Origin: Haplomitrium mnioides
Lineage: Eukaryota; Marchantiophyta; Haplomitriopsida; Calobryales
DNA: 30,825 nt
Assembly (NCBI GenBank): GCA_049999725.1
Contig: JBNGIS010038565.1
Location: 1 to 30,825, forward strand
Direction: 5' to 3'
In this document: piece after piece, positions 1 through 11,265 of the stretch
How the letters are laid out: each line of letters opens with the position of its first letter
Position numbering within the stretch: position 1 is the stretch's first letter
The notes under the pieces: generated by a model
Database searches by the model: none
What the model saw: the letters and a program-made list of their open reading frames with translations, nothing else
Told to the model about the DNA's origin: nothing
Program-made: the position numbers and the translations under genes

Positions 1-110
1 CCCAAGAGCGCAACGTCTTTGCAAGCTCATTCTGGAGAGTTATATTTCCTTGTTCTTGACCAATTCACTCGTGTGTCTAACTTACTAGGGAGTTGTTTAG
101 AGTAGTTTAG

Positions 111-124
111 AGGCCGATCGGCCT
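111..124. repeat. 14-bp perfect palindrome of the satellite unit (first copy)
   Basis: AGGCCGATCGGCCT equals its own reverse complement. It recurs at the same place in most units, near 612, 1627, 2131 and 3625. Degenerate versions lie near 1125, 3126, 4124 and 15960. It is the most GC-rich block of an otherwise AT-rich unit. Confidence 0.85.
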
Positions 125-2185
125 TCAACAGTTATGATAATTTTAGCTTTCTTTTTCCATTTCTATTTTATTTTATTTTTATTAATTTAAACAACTTCCC
201 CTGACTACTCTACTGTAGCATAATATTCTATTATAATAAAAATAAATAAACAAAACTTCATTATCAAAATGCATACTCACCTTTCTCATCGTAATTCTTA
301 CCTTAGGCTGTTTTTATCACACTCCGTGAAACATCGTAGAGTCACAGCAACAAAAAAAACATGACGATTACTCCAACAGGACTGGATTCCTCCATTCCTC
401 AGCCCCATCACCTTCCTAGGCTGTCATCAGTAACACTTTAGTTGTCTTTAGATTGTTTTCGGTTTCTTGCGCCTGAAGTGCACTCTCAAACAGCTAACCC
501 CCCCAAGAGGGCAATGTCTTTGCAAGCTCATTCTGGAGAGTTATATTCCTTTATTCTTGACCCATTCACTCGTGTGTCTAACTTACTAGGGAGTTGTTTA
601 GAGTAGTTTAGAGGCCGATCGGCCTTCAACACTTAGGATAGTTTTAGCTTTCTTTTTCCATTTTTATTTTATTTTATTTTCATTAATTTAAATAACTTCC
701 CCTAACTACTCTACTCTAGCATAATATTCTATTTTAATAAAAATAAATAAACAAAACTTCATTATCAAAATACGTACTTACCTTTCTCATCGTAACTCTA
801 ACGTGAGGCTGTTTTTATCACATTCCCTAAAACATGATAGAGTCACAACAAAAAAAAAAACATGACGATTACTCCAACAGGACTGGATTCCCACATTCCT
901 CAGCCCCATCACCTTCCTAGGCTATCATTAGTAACACTTTAGTTGTCTTTAGATTGTTTTCGGTTTCTTGCACATGAAATGCACTCTCACACAGCTCCCC
1001 CCCCCCCCCCTCCCGTCAAGACCGCAACGTCTTTGCAAGCTCATTCAAGAGAGTAATATTTCTTTATTCTTGACCCATTCACTTGTGTGTCTAACTTACT
1101 AGGAAGTTGTTTAGAGTAGTTTAGAGGTCGATCAGCCTTCAACACTTAGGATAGTTTTAGCTTTCTTTTTCCATTTTTATTTTATTTTATTTTTAATAAT
1201 TTAAATAACTTCCCATGACTACTCTACTGTAGCATAATATTCTATTTTGATAAAATTAAATAAACAGAACTTCATTATCAAAATGCATACTCACCTTTCT
1301 CATCGTAAGTCTTACCTCAGGCTGTTTTTATCACATTCCCTGAAACATGATAGAGTCACAACAAAAAAAAAAAAACATGACGATTACTCCAATAGGACTC
1401 GATTCCTCCATTCGTGAGCCCCATCACCTTTCTAGGCTGTCATTAGTAACACTTTAGTTGTCTTTAGATTGTTTTCGGTTTCTTGCGCCTGAAGTGCACT
1501 CTCACACAGCTCCCCCCCCAAGAGCGCAACGTCTTTGCAAGCTCATTAAGGAGAGTTATATTTCCGTATTCTTGACCCATTCACTCGTGTGTATAACTTA
1601 CTAGGGAGTTGTTTAGAGTAGTTTAGAGGCCGATCGGCCTTCAACACTTAGGATAGTTTTAGCTTTCTTTTTCCATTTTTATTTTATTTTATTTTAATTA
1701 ATTTAAATAACTTCCCCTGACTACTCTACTGTAGCATAATATTCTATTTTAATAAAAATAAATAAACAAAACTTTATTATCAAAATACGTATTTACCTTT
1801 CTCATCGTAACTCTAACGTGAGGCTGTTTTTATCACATTCCTTGAAACATGATAGAGTCACAACAAAAAAAAAACATGACGATTACTCCAACAGGACTCG
1901 ATTCCCACATTCCTCAGCCCCATCACATTCCTAGGCTGTCATTAGTAACACTTTAGTTGTCTTTAGATTGTTTTCGATTTCTTGCGCCTGAACTGCACTC
2001 TCACACAGCTCCCCCGCCCCCCCAAGACCGCAATGTCTTTGCAAGCTCATTCAAGAGAGTTATATTTCTTTATTCTTGACCCATTCACTTGTGTGTCCAA
2101 CTTACTAGGGAGTTGTTTAGAGTAGTTTAGAGGCCGATCGGCCTTCAACACTTAGGATAGTTTTAGCTTTTTTTTTCCATTTTTA

Positions 2186-2225
2186 TTTTAATTTAATTTA
2201 ATTTAATTTAATTTAATTTAATTTT
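2186..2225. repeat. (AATTT)n microsatellite expansion inside one satellite unit
   Basis: In this unit the usual TTTTATTTTATTTTA tract is replaced by about seven AATTT repeats. No other unit in the window carries the expansion. Confidence 0.85.
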
Positions 2226-2539
2226 CATTAATTTGAATAACTTCCCGTGACTACTCTACTATAGTAGTATATTCTATTTTAATAAAAATATATAAACAAA
2301 ACTTCATTTTCAAAATGTATACTCACATTTCTCATCGTAACTCTTACCTCAGGCTGTTTTTATCACATTCCCTGAAACATTATATAGTCACAACAAAAAT
2401 AAAACATGACGATTACTCCAACAGGACTGGATTCCTCCATTCCTCAGCCCCATCACCTTCCTAGGCTGTCATTAGTAACACTTTAGTTGTCTTTAGATTG
2501 TTTTCGGTTTCTTGCGCGTGAAGTGCACTCTCACACAGC

Positions 2540-2639
2540 NNNNNNNNNNNNNNNNNNNNNNNNNNNNNNNNNNNNNNNNNNNNNNNNNNNNNNNNNNNNN
2601 NNNNNNNNNNNNNNNNNNNNNNNNNNNNNNNNNNNNNNN
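2540..2639. other. Assembly gap of 100 N
   Basis: The gap begins right after TCACACAGC, where other units enter a C homopolymer, and ends at CTTCAACAC. In the unit at 1502-1639 the same two landmarks are 128 bases apart, so 100 N is probably a fixed placeholder. Either about 128 bases or 128 plus whole units are missing. Confidence 0.95.
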
Positions 2640-4335
2640 CTTCAACACTTAGGATAGTTTTAGCTTTCTTTTTCCATTTTTATTTTATTTTATTTTTATT
2701 AACTTAAATAACTGCCTTGACTACTCCACTGTAGCATAATATTCTATTTTAATAGAAATAAATAAACAAAACTTCATTATCAAAATGCATACTCACCTTT
2801 CTCATCGTAACTCTTACCTGAGGCTGTTTTTATCACATTCTCTGAAACATGATAGAGTCACAACAACAAAAAAACATGACGATTACTCCAAGAGGATTGG
2901 ATTCCTCCATTCCTGAGCCCCATCACCTTCCTAGGCTGTCATTAGTAACACTTTAGTTGTCTTTAGATTGTTTTTGGTTTCTTGCGCCTGAAGTACACTC
3001 TCACACAGCTCCCCCCGCAAGAGCGCAACGTCTTTGCAAGCTCATTCTGGAGAGTTATATTTCTTTATTCTTGACCCATTCACTAGTGTGTCTAACTTAC
3101 TAGGGAGTTGTTTAGAGTAGTTTAGAGGCTGATCGGCCTTCAACACTTAGGATAGTTTTAGCTTTTTTTTTCCATTTTTATTTTATTTTATTTTTATTAA
3201 TTTAAATAACTTCCCCGGACTACTCTACTATAGCATAATATTCTATTTTAATAAAAATAAATAAACAAAACGTCATTGTCAAAATGCATACTCACCTTTC
3301 TCATCGCAAGTGTTACCTCAGGCTGTTTTTATCACATTCCTTGAAACATGATAGAGTCACAACAAAAAAAAAACATGACGATTACTCCAACAGGAGTGGA
3401 TTCCTCCATTCCTGAGCCCCATCACCTTCCTAGGCTGTCATTAGTAACACTTTAGTTGTCTTTAGATTGTTTTCGGTTTCTTGCGCCTGAAGTACACTCT
3501 CACACAGCTCCCCCCTCAAGAGCGCAACGTCTTTGCAAGCTCATTCTGGAGAGTTATATTTCTTTATTCTTGACCCATTCACTCGTGTGTCTAACTTACT
3601 AGGGAGGTGTTTAGAGTAGTTAAGAGGCCGATCGGCCTTCAACACTTAGGATAGTTTTAGCTTTTTTTTCCATTTTTATTTTATTTTATTTTATTAATTT
3701 CAATAACTTCCCCTGACTACTCTATTGTAGCATAATATTCTATTTTAATAAAAATAAATAAACAAAACTTCATTATCAAAATGCATACTCACCTTTCTCA
3801 TCGTAACTCTTACCTCATGCTGTTTTTATCACATTCCCTGAAATATGATAGAGTCACATCACAACAAAAAAACATGACGATTACTCCAAGAGGATTGGAT
3901 TCCTCCATTCCTGAGCCCCATCACCTTCCTAGGCTGTCATTAGTAACACTTTAGTTGTCTTTAGATTGTTTTCGGTTTCTTGCGCCTGAAGTGCACTCTC
4001 ACACAGCTCCCCCTGCAAGAGCGCAACGTCTTTGCAAGCTCATTCTGGAGAGTTATATTTCTTTATTCTTGACCCATTCACTCGTGTGTCTAACTTTCTA
4101 GGGAGTTGTTTAGAATAGTTTAGAGGTCGATCGGCCTTCAACACTTAGGATAGTTTTAGCTTTTTTTGTCCATTTTTATTCTATTTTATTTTTATTAATT
4201 AAAAAAAGTCCTCTGACTACTCTATTGTAGCCTAATATTCTATTTTTATAAAAATAAATAAATAAAACTTCATTATCAAAATGGATACTCACCTTTCTCA
4301 TTGTAACTCTTTCGTGAGGCTATTTTTCTCACATT

Positions 4336-4340
4336 CCGTG
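4336..4340. repeat. Left target-site duplication of solo LTR 1 (CCGTG)
   Basis: CCGTG here pairs with CCCTG at 7225-7229 (one mismatch). In uninterrupted units this place reads CACATTCCCTGAAACATG or CCGTGAAACAT, so the five bases occur only once when the site is empty. Confidence 0.8.
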
Positions 4341-4784
4341 TGTCGGAGCACGGTTGCTGACAAGAAATCAGAAGTAGCTCGAATAAGTTCTTTTCGACGT
4401 AGTGAGTAAAAAGGAAATGGTAAAGCTTTAAGTTTTGGATTAATGAGTGTAGAATTGTAAGATGTAAGGATTAGAGGAATAGTTTTGATATCATTGGCCA
4501 AGGAGAGAGGGCTAAATGATGAAGAAGTGATGTCCGTTTTAGTGGGGGGTTAAGAAAATAAATAAAATTGCAAAACTAATCTAGTTGTTGAGGGCCAATG
4601 CTAGCCCCTATCTATTCCTATTTCTATGTGTGTTGATGGACAGCTTGCCCATGAGCCAGTCGAAGTGTAAAGGAGGACAAGTTGCCCTTTGTGCCCTGAA
4701 CTAGATCCATCCAGGGGCAGGAAATTAAGCGGTGGCCTTACACCCTTGTGGGGCTGCCTCTCGAAAGTAATTAGAGTCAAGTGT

Positions 4785-4792
4785 TTATATAG
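4785..4792 (+). promoter_or_regulatory. Candidate TATA box of the LTR
   Basis: TTATATAG lies about 445 bp from the LTR start in LTR sense. The same position carries TATATA at 29183-29188 (minus sense) in solo LTR 2 and CTTATATG (minus sense of 15815-15822) in the gypsy LTR. Conservation across three copies supports a core promoter element, but no transcript start can be seen. Confidence 0.4.
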
Positions 4793-5559
4793 TGATTCTG
4801 ACTTAGGACAAACGACTTATGGGATATTTGAAGGTGACTGAGGAAGGCCACCTGTTATGAAGCATTCGAGGAAGCCACGAGTGTTTGGATCAAGATGAGG
4901 TATCCGAAGATGAGGAAGAGATTTTCGGAATCGATCAACTATGAGTAAGGGGAATTAATCGAATTGAAGGATGATCGTTTGCTGTGCGAAGGAGAAGATG
5001 ATTTGTAATGATCCGATACGAAATGGAAGATCTACGAATGAAAGGTAAGATTGATCAACGTTGAAGGCTTCTGAAGGAATCGAATGTCGTAAAATTTAAG
5101 GAATAAAATCTGCGAAGCGAATTCTTGAGAAGGAATGTTCAATGGATTGGTTAAGAGGAAGGTTCGTTGGCACAGAGTTTTCTGATGACGAATGAAGGTG
5201 CTTGGAGAAATCAAATTGAGGCGATGCTGCGGATAGATCTGCGTGAGTACCTGGTGCGGAAATGCTCCTGCTGCGAAGTGATGAGCTGCAAAAGGAAGAA
5301 TTGTACTACGAAAGGAATCGAAGTGAAGAATGGTCGTGTGCGATAGGCCGATGCGAAAATGTGTGGAAAGGAAGTGAATAAAGTGGGAATCAATCGGATC
5401 AGCGAGGAAGTGACCGACGACGAATTTTTGTTGTGTGAATAATTGGAATCGGAAGGAATTGAAAATTTTAAGGGGATGAGAAGAATTGGTAGAGTGGTGC
5501 ATGTTCCGTGAAGTAGAGTCCGTGAGTCCGAAGAAGGCTTCGAAACTTCGTGTTACGTT

Positions 5560-5723
5560 GTGGGGAACCCCAGTTAAGGGGGTTCCGATTTGTTTTCCGA
5601 GGTGGGACACCCCGGTTACGGGGGATTTAGTTTTGTGTTAGTGTGGGGATCCGAAGTGAGACACCCCGGTTTAAATGGTTCCGATGGGGATTACAAAGTG
5701 GGGAGCACCGGTTAGGAAGGTTG
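5560..5723 (+). repeat. GC-rich subrepeats inside solo LTR 1
   Basis: There are four related blocks, near 5560-5587, 5601-5625, 5656-5683 and 5698-5723, built on GTGGGACACCCCGGTTA followed by GGGGGTTCCG. A matching cluster in the opposite orientation lies at about 28166-28325 in solo LTR 2. I do not find it in the LTR at 13587-15942. Confidence 0.75.
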
Positions 5724-7224
5724 CTTTCTGAGGAGATTAACGGAAGGATGATTGGTGAAATGGCAATGAAGCAAAGTGGTGATGTATGAAACGACAATTT
5801 ATCGGTGTTTTGTGCGGAAAAAGGAAAGGTGTGTGAGGAAAGAAGTTTAAATGGAGAATCGGAGATTTGTTGTGGTTTTGGTGTGGAAGTCGAACTGAAA
5901 GTTCGAAAGTTCGAAAGTTCGAAAAGGGCGAAACGACTACTCTACGGAATTTGAAAAGTTCGAATTTGAAGTGGAAGAGTTAGTGAAACTTCGGAATTAG
6001 TATAAGAACAATCGTTAGTAATTTGTTCTTATGGCGAGTTTAGTTCGTGTAAGTTAGTGAATGAATGTTATTTAGTTTAAGAACGGCTTGTGAGTTGTTA
6101 GTTCTTATTGTAAATTTAGTGTAAAGAAGTTAGCGTGTAGAGAAGCAAGTTAGTTTGAATTGGAATTAGAATGACTGTTATTGTCAGTTGAGTAGGACAG
6201 GGGGTACAAGCCTGTTGGCGAGTTCCTGTTTTGCTGGTTAGTCTCATTGTACATGTGTGCTTCAAGAAATATACAGAGAGTTCATGTATGTGAGGTCCCC
6301 TGCTCATGGTTGTTGATTGCAGATTCATGAGGAGCAGTTTGAGGAAGGAACAAGGATTTGCAGTTAGAGTTGGTTGGTGAATGTTCTGCAAGTTTGCAAT
6401 TGAAGAAAGCAGTCAGGTAGCATTAGAGGAGTGCATGTTAGGAGTTGCCTGAGTGTGTCTTGTTGGTGGGCTTGGGTTCTGAGTTCCAGATTGTGGTCTG
6501 TGGGAGGTTTAGTGGCAAATCAATTTTGCTTTCAATTCAGTTCTGTTCTGTGATTGTTAAATTTTTAAGGAGAGAACCTTTTGTAGTCAATCAGTTAGTG
6601 GATACTGGTTGGTGGGTTGCAGTAGAGCAAGAAGTGCTCAGGATTGTGTGTGCCTATGGAATAGGTAGGCATTTCAACAAATAAACAGAGTAGTGGGTGG
6701 TTGGAGGAACAACAGTTGGATGTGAGATTAGGAGGGTCGTTCTATAGCTGAGTTCTCAGCATCAAGCTCTGGGATATATTGGGTTGGAGTGGCTTGAGTA
6801 TCTAGTTTGAGGGAAGTGAGATGTTGTAATGAAGGTAGGCACTGGAGTGTTGGTTTGAGAGTTCCTAGCAAGTTGGGGAACTGGTTGCTTGTGAATTTCT
6901 TTGATTCAGCTTCTATTTAAAATTAGCCTGTACAGCAGCTTTCTAATCCTGGAAGTGTCAGTCATACAGTTTGAGTAATTCTTGGCTTTTGTTCTATTAT
7001 AGTAAGTAGTAGTAGTTTATGTGTTTGGTTTTGTAGAGAAAGGTTGTCAGTCCTAGAGTGGAGAGAGGTCCATTTCTAAACTGATAGAGTGCAGTTTCAG
7101 AACTCTTTAAAGAATTCGGAAAAATGGTAAAAGTGGATTAAGAGCAGATTTCTATATAGATCTCGCGTGGTTTGATCCTTGGTTGTTCTTTTCGGGGTTG
7201 GAGTGCCACTGATGTGCTACGACA

Positions 7225-7331
7225 CCCTGAAACATGATAGAGTAACAACAAAAAAAAAAAAACATGACGATTACTCCAACATGACTGGATTCCTCCATTC
7301 CTCAGCCTCATCACCTTCCTAGGCTGTCATT
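7225..7331. repeat. Satellite remnant between solo LTR 1 and gypsy integrase
   Basis: This continues satellite unit 9 exactly where the solo LTR interrupts it: CCCTGAAACATGATAGAG, A-run, CATGACGATTACTCC, CTAGGCTGTCATT. It then joins gypsy integrase sequence abruptly. The first five bases are the right-hand target duplication of solo LTR 1. Confidence 0.93.
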
Positions 7332-8330
7332 CCACACCAAATCACCCTTTGCAATCTTGACTGGTTTCATCTTTAAGTCATACCATTCCTTTTGACTATG
7401 CTGTACTGCTTCAGTCTCTTTCAAAGCTATCAATCTCTGCTCCTCCAATGCAATCAGGTTAAACATCATGGACTGAAGACTAACCTCATTAGGTAGCCTT
7501 TCCTCCTCACTAATCCTCAAAGTAGGAACATACCACTCAACAGGAACTATTGATTGCATTCCATAAACCAAATAAAATGGCATTTGTTTCGTAGTTATCT
7601 CCTCAGTAGTTTGATATGCCCATAGCGCAGAATATAACTTCTTATCCTAGTCCGTCAAGTGAGCTGCTGTAATCTTGTTGAGAATTGTACACAAAACCTT
7701 ATTAACTCTTTCAGTATGCCCATTAGCCTTAGAATTATAAGGAGTAGTCTTTCTATGCTTAATCATATATAACTCAGTCAACTACTTTATAACCCCATTC
7801 AAGAAATTTGTACCTCTGTCGCTTACCAATTCCAAAGGACACCCAAACCTGGTGATGATATTGTTGAACAAAAATCTGGCCACGATTGCTCCATCGTCCT
7901 TCTTCGTAGCCTGCGCTTCCATCCACTTGGTGGCATAGTCCGTACAGATCAGAATATACATGTTCCTATAAGCTTGAGTTATATGAGTTATTGGACCTAC
8001 GAAATCTATTCCTCATTTTTTGAAAGGAGCTAAAGGAAGTATCAGTGTAAGAGGCCAATGGCTAGTGGCAGTGGGCTTTCCCACTCTTTGATAAGGGTCG
8101 TATCTAGAGATATATGAACGCATGTCCCTATACATAGTAGGCCACCAATACCCCACAGTCAATATCTAAGCAACTATATTCTTGAGAGCATAGTGCCCTC
8201 TCAAAATGTCATCATGGAAGGCAGAAATAACTTTTGGAACTTTGCTCTTTTCCAAATAGTGTTTAAGAATCAGATCTAGCCCATTCTTGTACAACACTCC
8301 TTTAAAAATGGTATAAAGGGCCACTTTACA
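7332..8330 (-). pseudogene. pol: Ty3/gypsy integrase, degraded and C-terminally truncated
   Basis: This domain would insert element cDNA into chromosomes. The N-terminal zinc-binding region shows HDDILRGH, but the two cysteines expected in CDPCQ are tyrosines (YDPYQ, codons at 8091-8102). The catalytic core keeps all three acidic residues: D in GIDFVGP (8004-8006), D in SDRGTNF (7818-7820) and E in GHTERVNK (7710-7712). The second and third are 36 codons apart, which fits D,D35E. Stops interrupt the frame, including one just before GIDFVGP where tryptophan is usual. Translation of 7311-7583 reads FYLVYGMQSIVPVEW, and homology ends at KIAKGDLVW, where satellite begins. Confidence 0.9.
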
Positions 8331-8900
8331 TATGAAAACTGCTTTTTCCTCTGTTGATTTTTGTTCTAGAAATTTCAAATGTTGTAAATAATCCCAAATA
8401 TTAGCATACCAACTCTCTTGTAGTCTGTCACCTTCTACTGCAAATAGGAGCTCATCAAGGAACTCATCCCACTTCCCTTCCTTTGCTGTTTCTCTAGGTA
8501 TTTGTGACAGAAAGTTTGCATTACCGTGGGTCTTACATGGCTGTACATCGACTTCAAATTCAAATTCCTGTAGTAACAACATCCATCTTGCCAATCGTCC
8601 CAACAAATTTGGTTTATTAACTAGATATTTTAGCGAATTATGGTCTACGTGAAATACAAAAGGATACCCTAGTAAGTAATGGCAAAATTTTCTGACCAAA
8701 TAGACCATCCCCAACACTTCTCGCTCACTAACTGAATAGTTCTTCTCTGCTAAGGACAACTTTTGGCTGGCATAATAAATGGCATGATCCTTCTAAAACA
8801 TCCACGTACATATGGAACTTCTTGCTCTAGTCTAGAGGTCATAAGATAGGAGCTGTAATCAACTTCTCCTTAAGCCTCTCAAATGACTTCTGACACTCTG
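8331..8900 (-). pseudogene. pol: Ty3/gypsy RNase H domain, degraded
   Basis: RNase H degrades the RNA of the RNA-DNA hybrid during reverse transcription. The open stretch 8166-8759 contains NYSVSEREVLGMVYLVRKF and VDHNSLKYLVNKP, the DHxxLKYL signature of this domain, followed by GRLARWMLLLQEF. It then continues into the linker and the integrase N-terminus. The first part (8760-8900) is broken by stops: FQWGPECQKSFERLKEKL is readable, while the first catalytic aspartate region reads as VDVLEGS. There is no gap to the reverse transcriptase upstream or integrase downstream, as expected for one polyprotein. Confidence 0.88.
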
Positions 8901-9897
8901 GTCCCCATTGAAACAACTAATCTTTCTTCAACAAATCTATCAAAGGAGCAACGATCCATGCATACTCTTCGATAAATCTTTTGTAATACCCTATTGCTCC
9001 CAAGAACTCTCTAACCATTGTGACATTGGTAGGCACAGGAATAGATTGAATTACCTTAACCTTATCAATGTCCACTTCTATCCCTCGCTGCGATACTCTA
9101 TGTCCTAGTAAAATTCCTTCTTTCACAGCTAAAAAACATTTCTAAGGATGAAGGCCTTACCTACCCCATCTACACTGCTAAAAAGTTTTTCGCAGATGTT
9201 CAGGGTGGTTCTCCTTCTTACCATACACACAAAAATCGTCTAAGAAAATCTCTATAAACTCCTTCAAATAAGGTTTGAAAATATTCATCATTGCCCGCTG
9301 AAATGTAGTAGGTGCATTGCAAAGTCCAAATGGCATGACATTATATGCAAAAGTACCCCAATCTGTTGTAAAGGTCGTTTTCTCTCAATCTGAAGGATGA
9401 ATGATAATCTAGTTATAACCTGTAAACCCATCTAAGAAAGAATAGCATTCATTCATTGCCACCTGATCTAAGATGGTATTGTTGAAAGGCAGCGGATAAA
9501 AATCGTTCTTGGTTGCTAAGTTCAAACGTCAAAAATCCTGATAGACTCTAATCTTTTGGTTCTTTTTCATAACAATTACTATAGGTGACAATCACTCACT
9601 ATACGAGACTGGATAAATAAAATTTACCTTTAGTAACTTTTCCAGCTCCTCTTTAACCAATAGCCAATACTTTGGGTTAAGGCAATACTACCTTTGTCTT
9701 ACTGGGATGGCATCCTCCTTTAGATAAATTCGATGCTCACACAATTTTGGAGGCACCCCTTTCAGGTCTTCATAAGACCAAGAAAATACGTCTAGATTAT
9801 CTTGCAATAATTTCTCGTACTCCCGCAATTCTGATTCTAACAAATCACTAGATATTAGTAATTCTCTTTTGTCGATATCGGTTCCCCCAACCTTCAA
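8901..9897 (-). pseudogene. pol: Ty3/gypsy reverse transcriptase, degraded
   Basis: This would copy element RNA into DNA. The entry segment at 9688-9897 reads DVFSWSYEDLKGVPPKLCEH, typical of plant gypsy RT. Downstream, on the minus strand across several stops, come SPIVIVMKKNQKIRV, NDFYPLPF, FLDGFTGYN, TFAYNVMPFGLCNAPTTFQR and the catalytic FLDD box (9235-9246), a YxDD variant with phenylalanine first. The thumb region at 8917-9126 reads LGHRVSQRGIEVD and REFLGAIGYYKRFI. Order and spacing match the family. Stops near 9130-9690 rule out function. Confidence 0.93.
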
Positions 9898-11265
9898 GGG
9901 AACGTACTACTAAGCACTTACAATCTTTTCAGGTTTCAACTTCTCTAAGAAGACTTCAGGATCTTTTTTGGAAGGGAAAGGGAACAGAGCCATCATATCA
10001 ACAACTTGATGCTCAGGCTCGTTTTGACTCCAATTTATGAACTCCTTATTCGACACCCCTTCAACAGATCCACTTACCGCTTGAACTTCTGCACATAAAT
10101 CTTCTTCTAGCCTCAACAGAGACGTAATCACCTTTTTCTGGGTTGTCTCAGTCCTTAGCTCATTCAAAACCCCTTGGCCATATTCAGAATTTGAACTTTC
10201 ATGCCTATCCAAAAAATCAAAAGTATAGTTAGTCAAAGATTTGGTTTCACCTTGGTATGTTGGTTGGATCCAGGGCAGCACCACCCTGGGCTTCCTCCCA
10301 AATCAAACCTCTTTTTGTCCCCAATCCTATATGACTCTTGCTTGGTACAACCAGGACTGTCCCAACAATACCATGTATGTCGATCTGGATTTTGGATCAA
10401 TCACTGTATAATCCAGTTTAAAAACTTTTCCCCCAATTATCGTATTAATACAAGTCAAAACACCCTCTGGTATCAACCTCCTTTGGTCTACCAACCGCGG
10501 TTAATGTGGAGTCTTTTCTAAAATAGTAAAACCTAAAGCATTTACAGCTTATAACACCATAATGTCTTTTCTATACCCTCCATCCACTGGCACATCTTTC
10601 AAATAACAGCCATTAATCAAAATTTCAATCTTTGGAGGTCCATACTCAGGAAGCAGGTCTGGTTTCACAAAAGAATGAGGTATCTCTATACCAATGTCCA
10701 TTAATTTAGGAAAAGTATGAACAAAAGGTATAGAATACCTCCTTCTTCGAGCAGATGACAACCCCCTCAAACATTTCCTTTGTGAAGCTGACAATTCGAG
10801 AACTTACTCAACTATGATATTAGCCAATCTACCCCTAAGGTCTCGGGCTATGTCATACCCCCTTTCTTTTTCATCTACCTTTACCGCTGTAGAATCTCTA
10901 GCCAATGCTGGCTTACCCTCTTCTGTCTTCATACCAGGAGCAAAGTGCACTCTTTGCTCTTCCTCCTGTTCGGCAAGAGTTGCCTTAGCTTTAGCCTGTT
11001 TCTGGGCTTTATCAATATGTTTTTGCAGGTCTTGCTGAGCTTCTCCCTTAATATCTTTGATTGCACTGTAATACTTAGGATCATATCGATCATAATCAGG
11101 ATCCTTAACATCAGATTGTATAGTATGTGTATCTTGCTGAACTGGTTTGTGAATTTTATCCTTCTTACCTTTCAGCAATTCCTTCTCTTTCCTAAGATTT
11201 TGTTGGGTCCTGGTGCGTACTTTGTAACACTCAACATCGTCCGCATCAGTTTCCACTAGTCTCAA
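9898..11265 (-). pseudogene. pol: Ty3/gypsy protease and linker, degraded
   Basis: This segment joins gag to reverse transcriptase. A likely aspartic protease active site reads DVPVDGG (aspartate codon 10582-10584), preceded by GPPKIEILINGCYLKD. Downstream, VFKLDYTVID and VLLGQSWLYQ fit the rest of a retropepsin fold. The usual D-S/T-G is D-G-G here; that may be a lineage variant rather than a mutation. The flanks (10804-11265 and 9910-10284) are charged, lysine/glutamate-rich linkers with no domain I recognise. Stops separate the pieces. Confidence 0.75.

Larger units (their letters stand above)
1..4340. repeat. Tandem satellite array, ~500 bp unit, about 8.6 copies
   Basis: Direct head-to-tail repeats. 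Using the AAGAGCGCAACG-like start after a C-run, units begin near 4, 505, 1018, 1520, 2024, (in the gap), 3019, 3518 and 4017, giving lengths of 499-513 bp. Each unit has the C-run, a conserved AGGCCGATCGGCCT palindrome, a T-rich TTTTATTTTATTTTA stretch, an A-run before CATGACGATTACTCC, and CTAGGCTGTCATTAGTAAC. The window opens inside a unit, so the array continues to the left. Units differ by scattered substitutions and homopolymer length. I see no reading frame, tRNA, 5S or polymerase III promoter in the unit. Unit 9 is interrupted at 4340 by a solo LTR and resumes at 7225. Confidence 0.97.
4341..7224 (+). mobile_element. Solo LTR 1, Ty3/gypsy family, plus sense (2884 bp)
   Basis: It begins TGTCGGAGCAC and ends GTGCTACGACA, the short inverted TG...CA ends of an LTR, and is flanked by a 5-bp duplication in a satellite unit. 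Its reverse complement aligns over its length with 26664-29632 and, less closely, with the LTR of the gypsy element at 13587-15942. Shared blocks include the CCACCGC ... CTAGTTCAGGGCA segment near 4685-4740. No internal coding region remains between two LTRs, so it is a solo LTR from LTR-LTR recombination. Open frames inside it (for example minus 5032-5610) are mirrored in the other LTR only because the DNA is homologous; I do not regard them as genes. Confidence 0.9.

Noticed and set aside
1381-1400. Possible polymerase III B box (GGACTCGATTCC) in some satellite units
   Set aside because: It differs from GGTTCGANTCC at key positions, no A box lies at proper distance, and most units read GGACTGGATTCC.
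5032-5610. 192-codon open frame that resembles an open frame at 28191-28676
   Set aside because: Both lie in homologous LTR sequence in opposite orientation. Similarity is of the DNA, with frame breaks between copies and no recognised domain.
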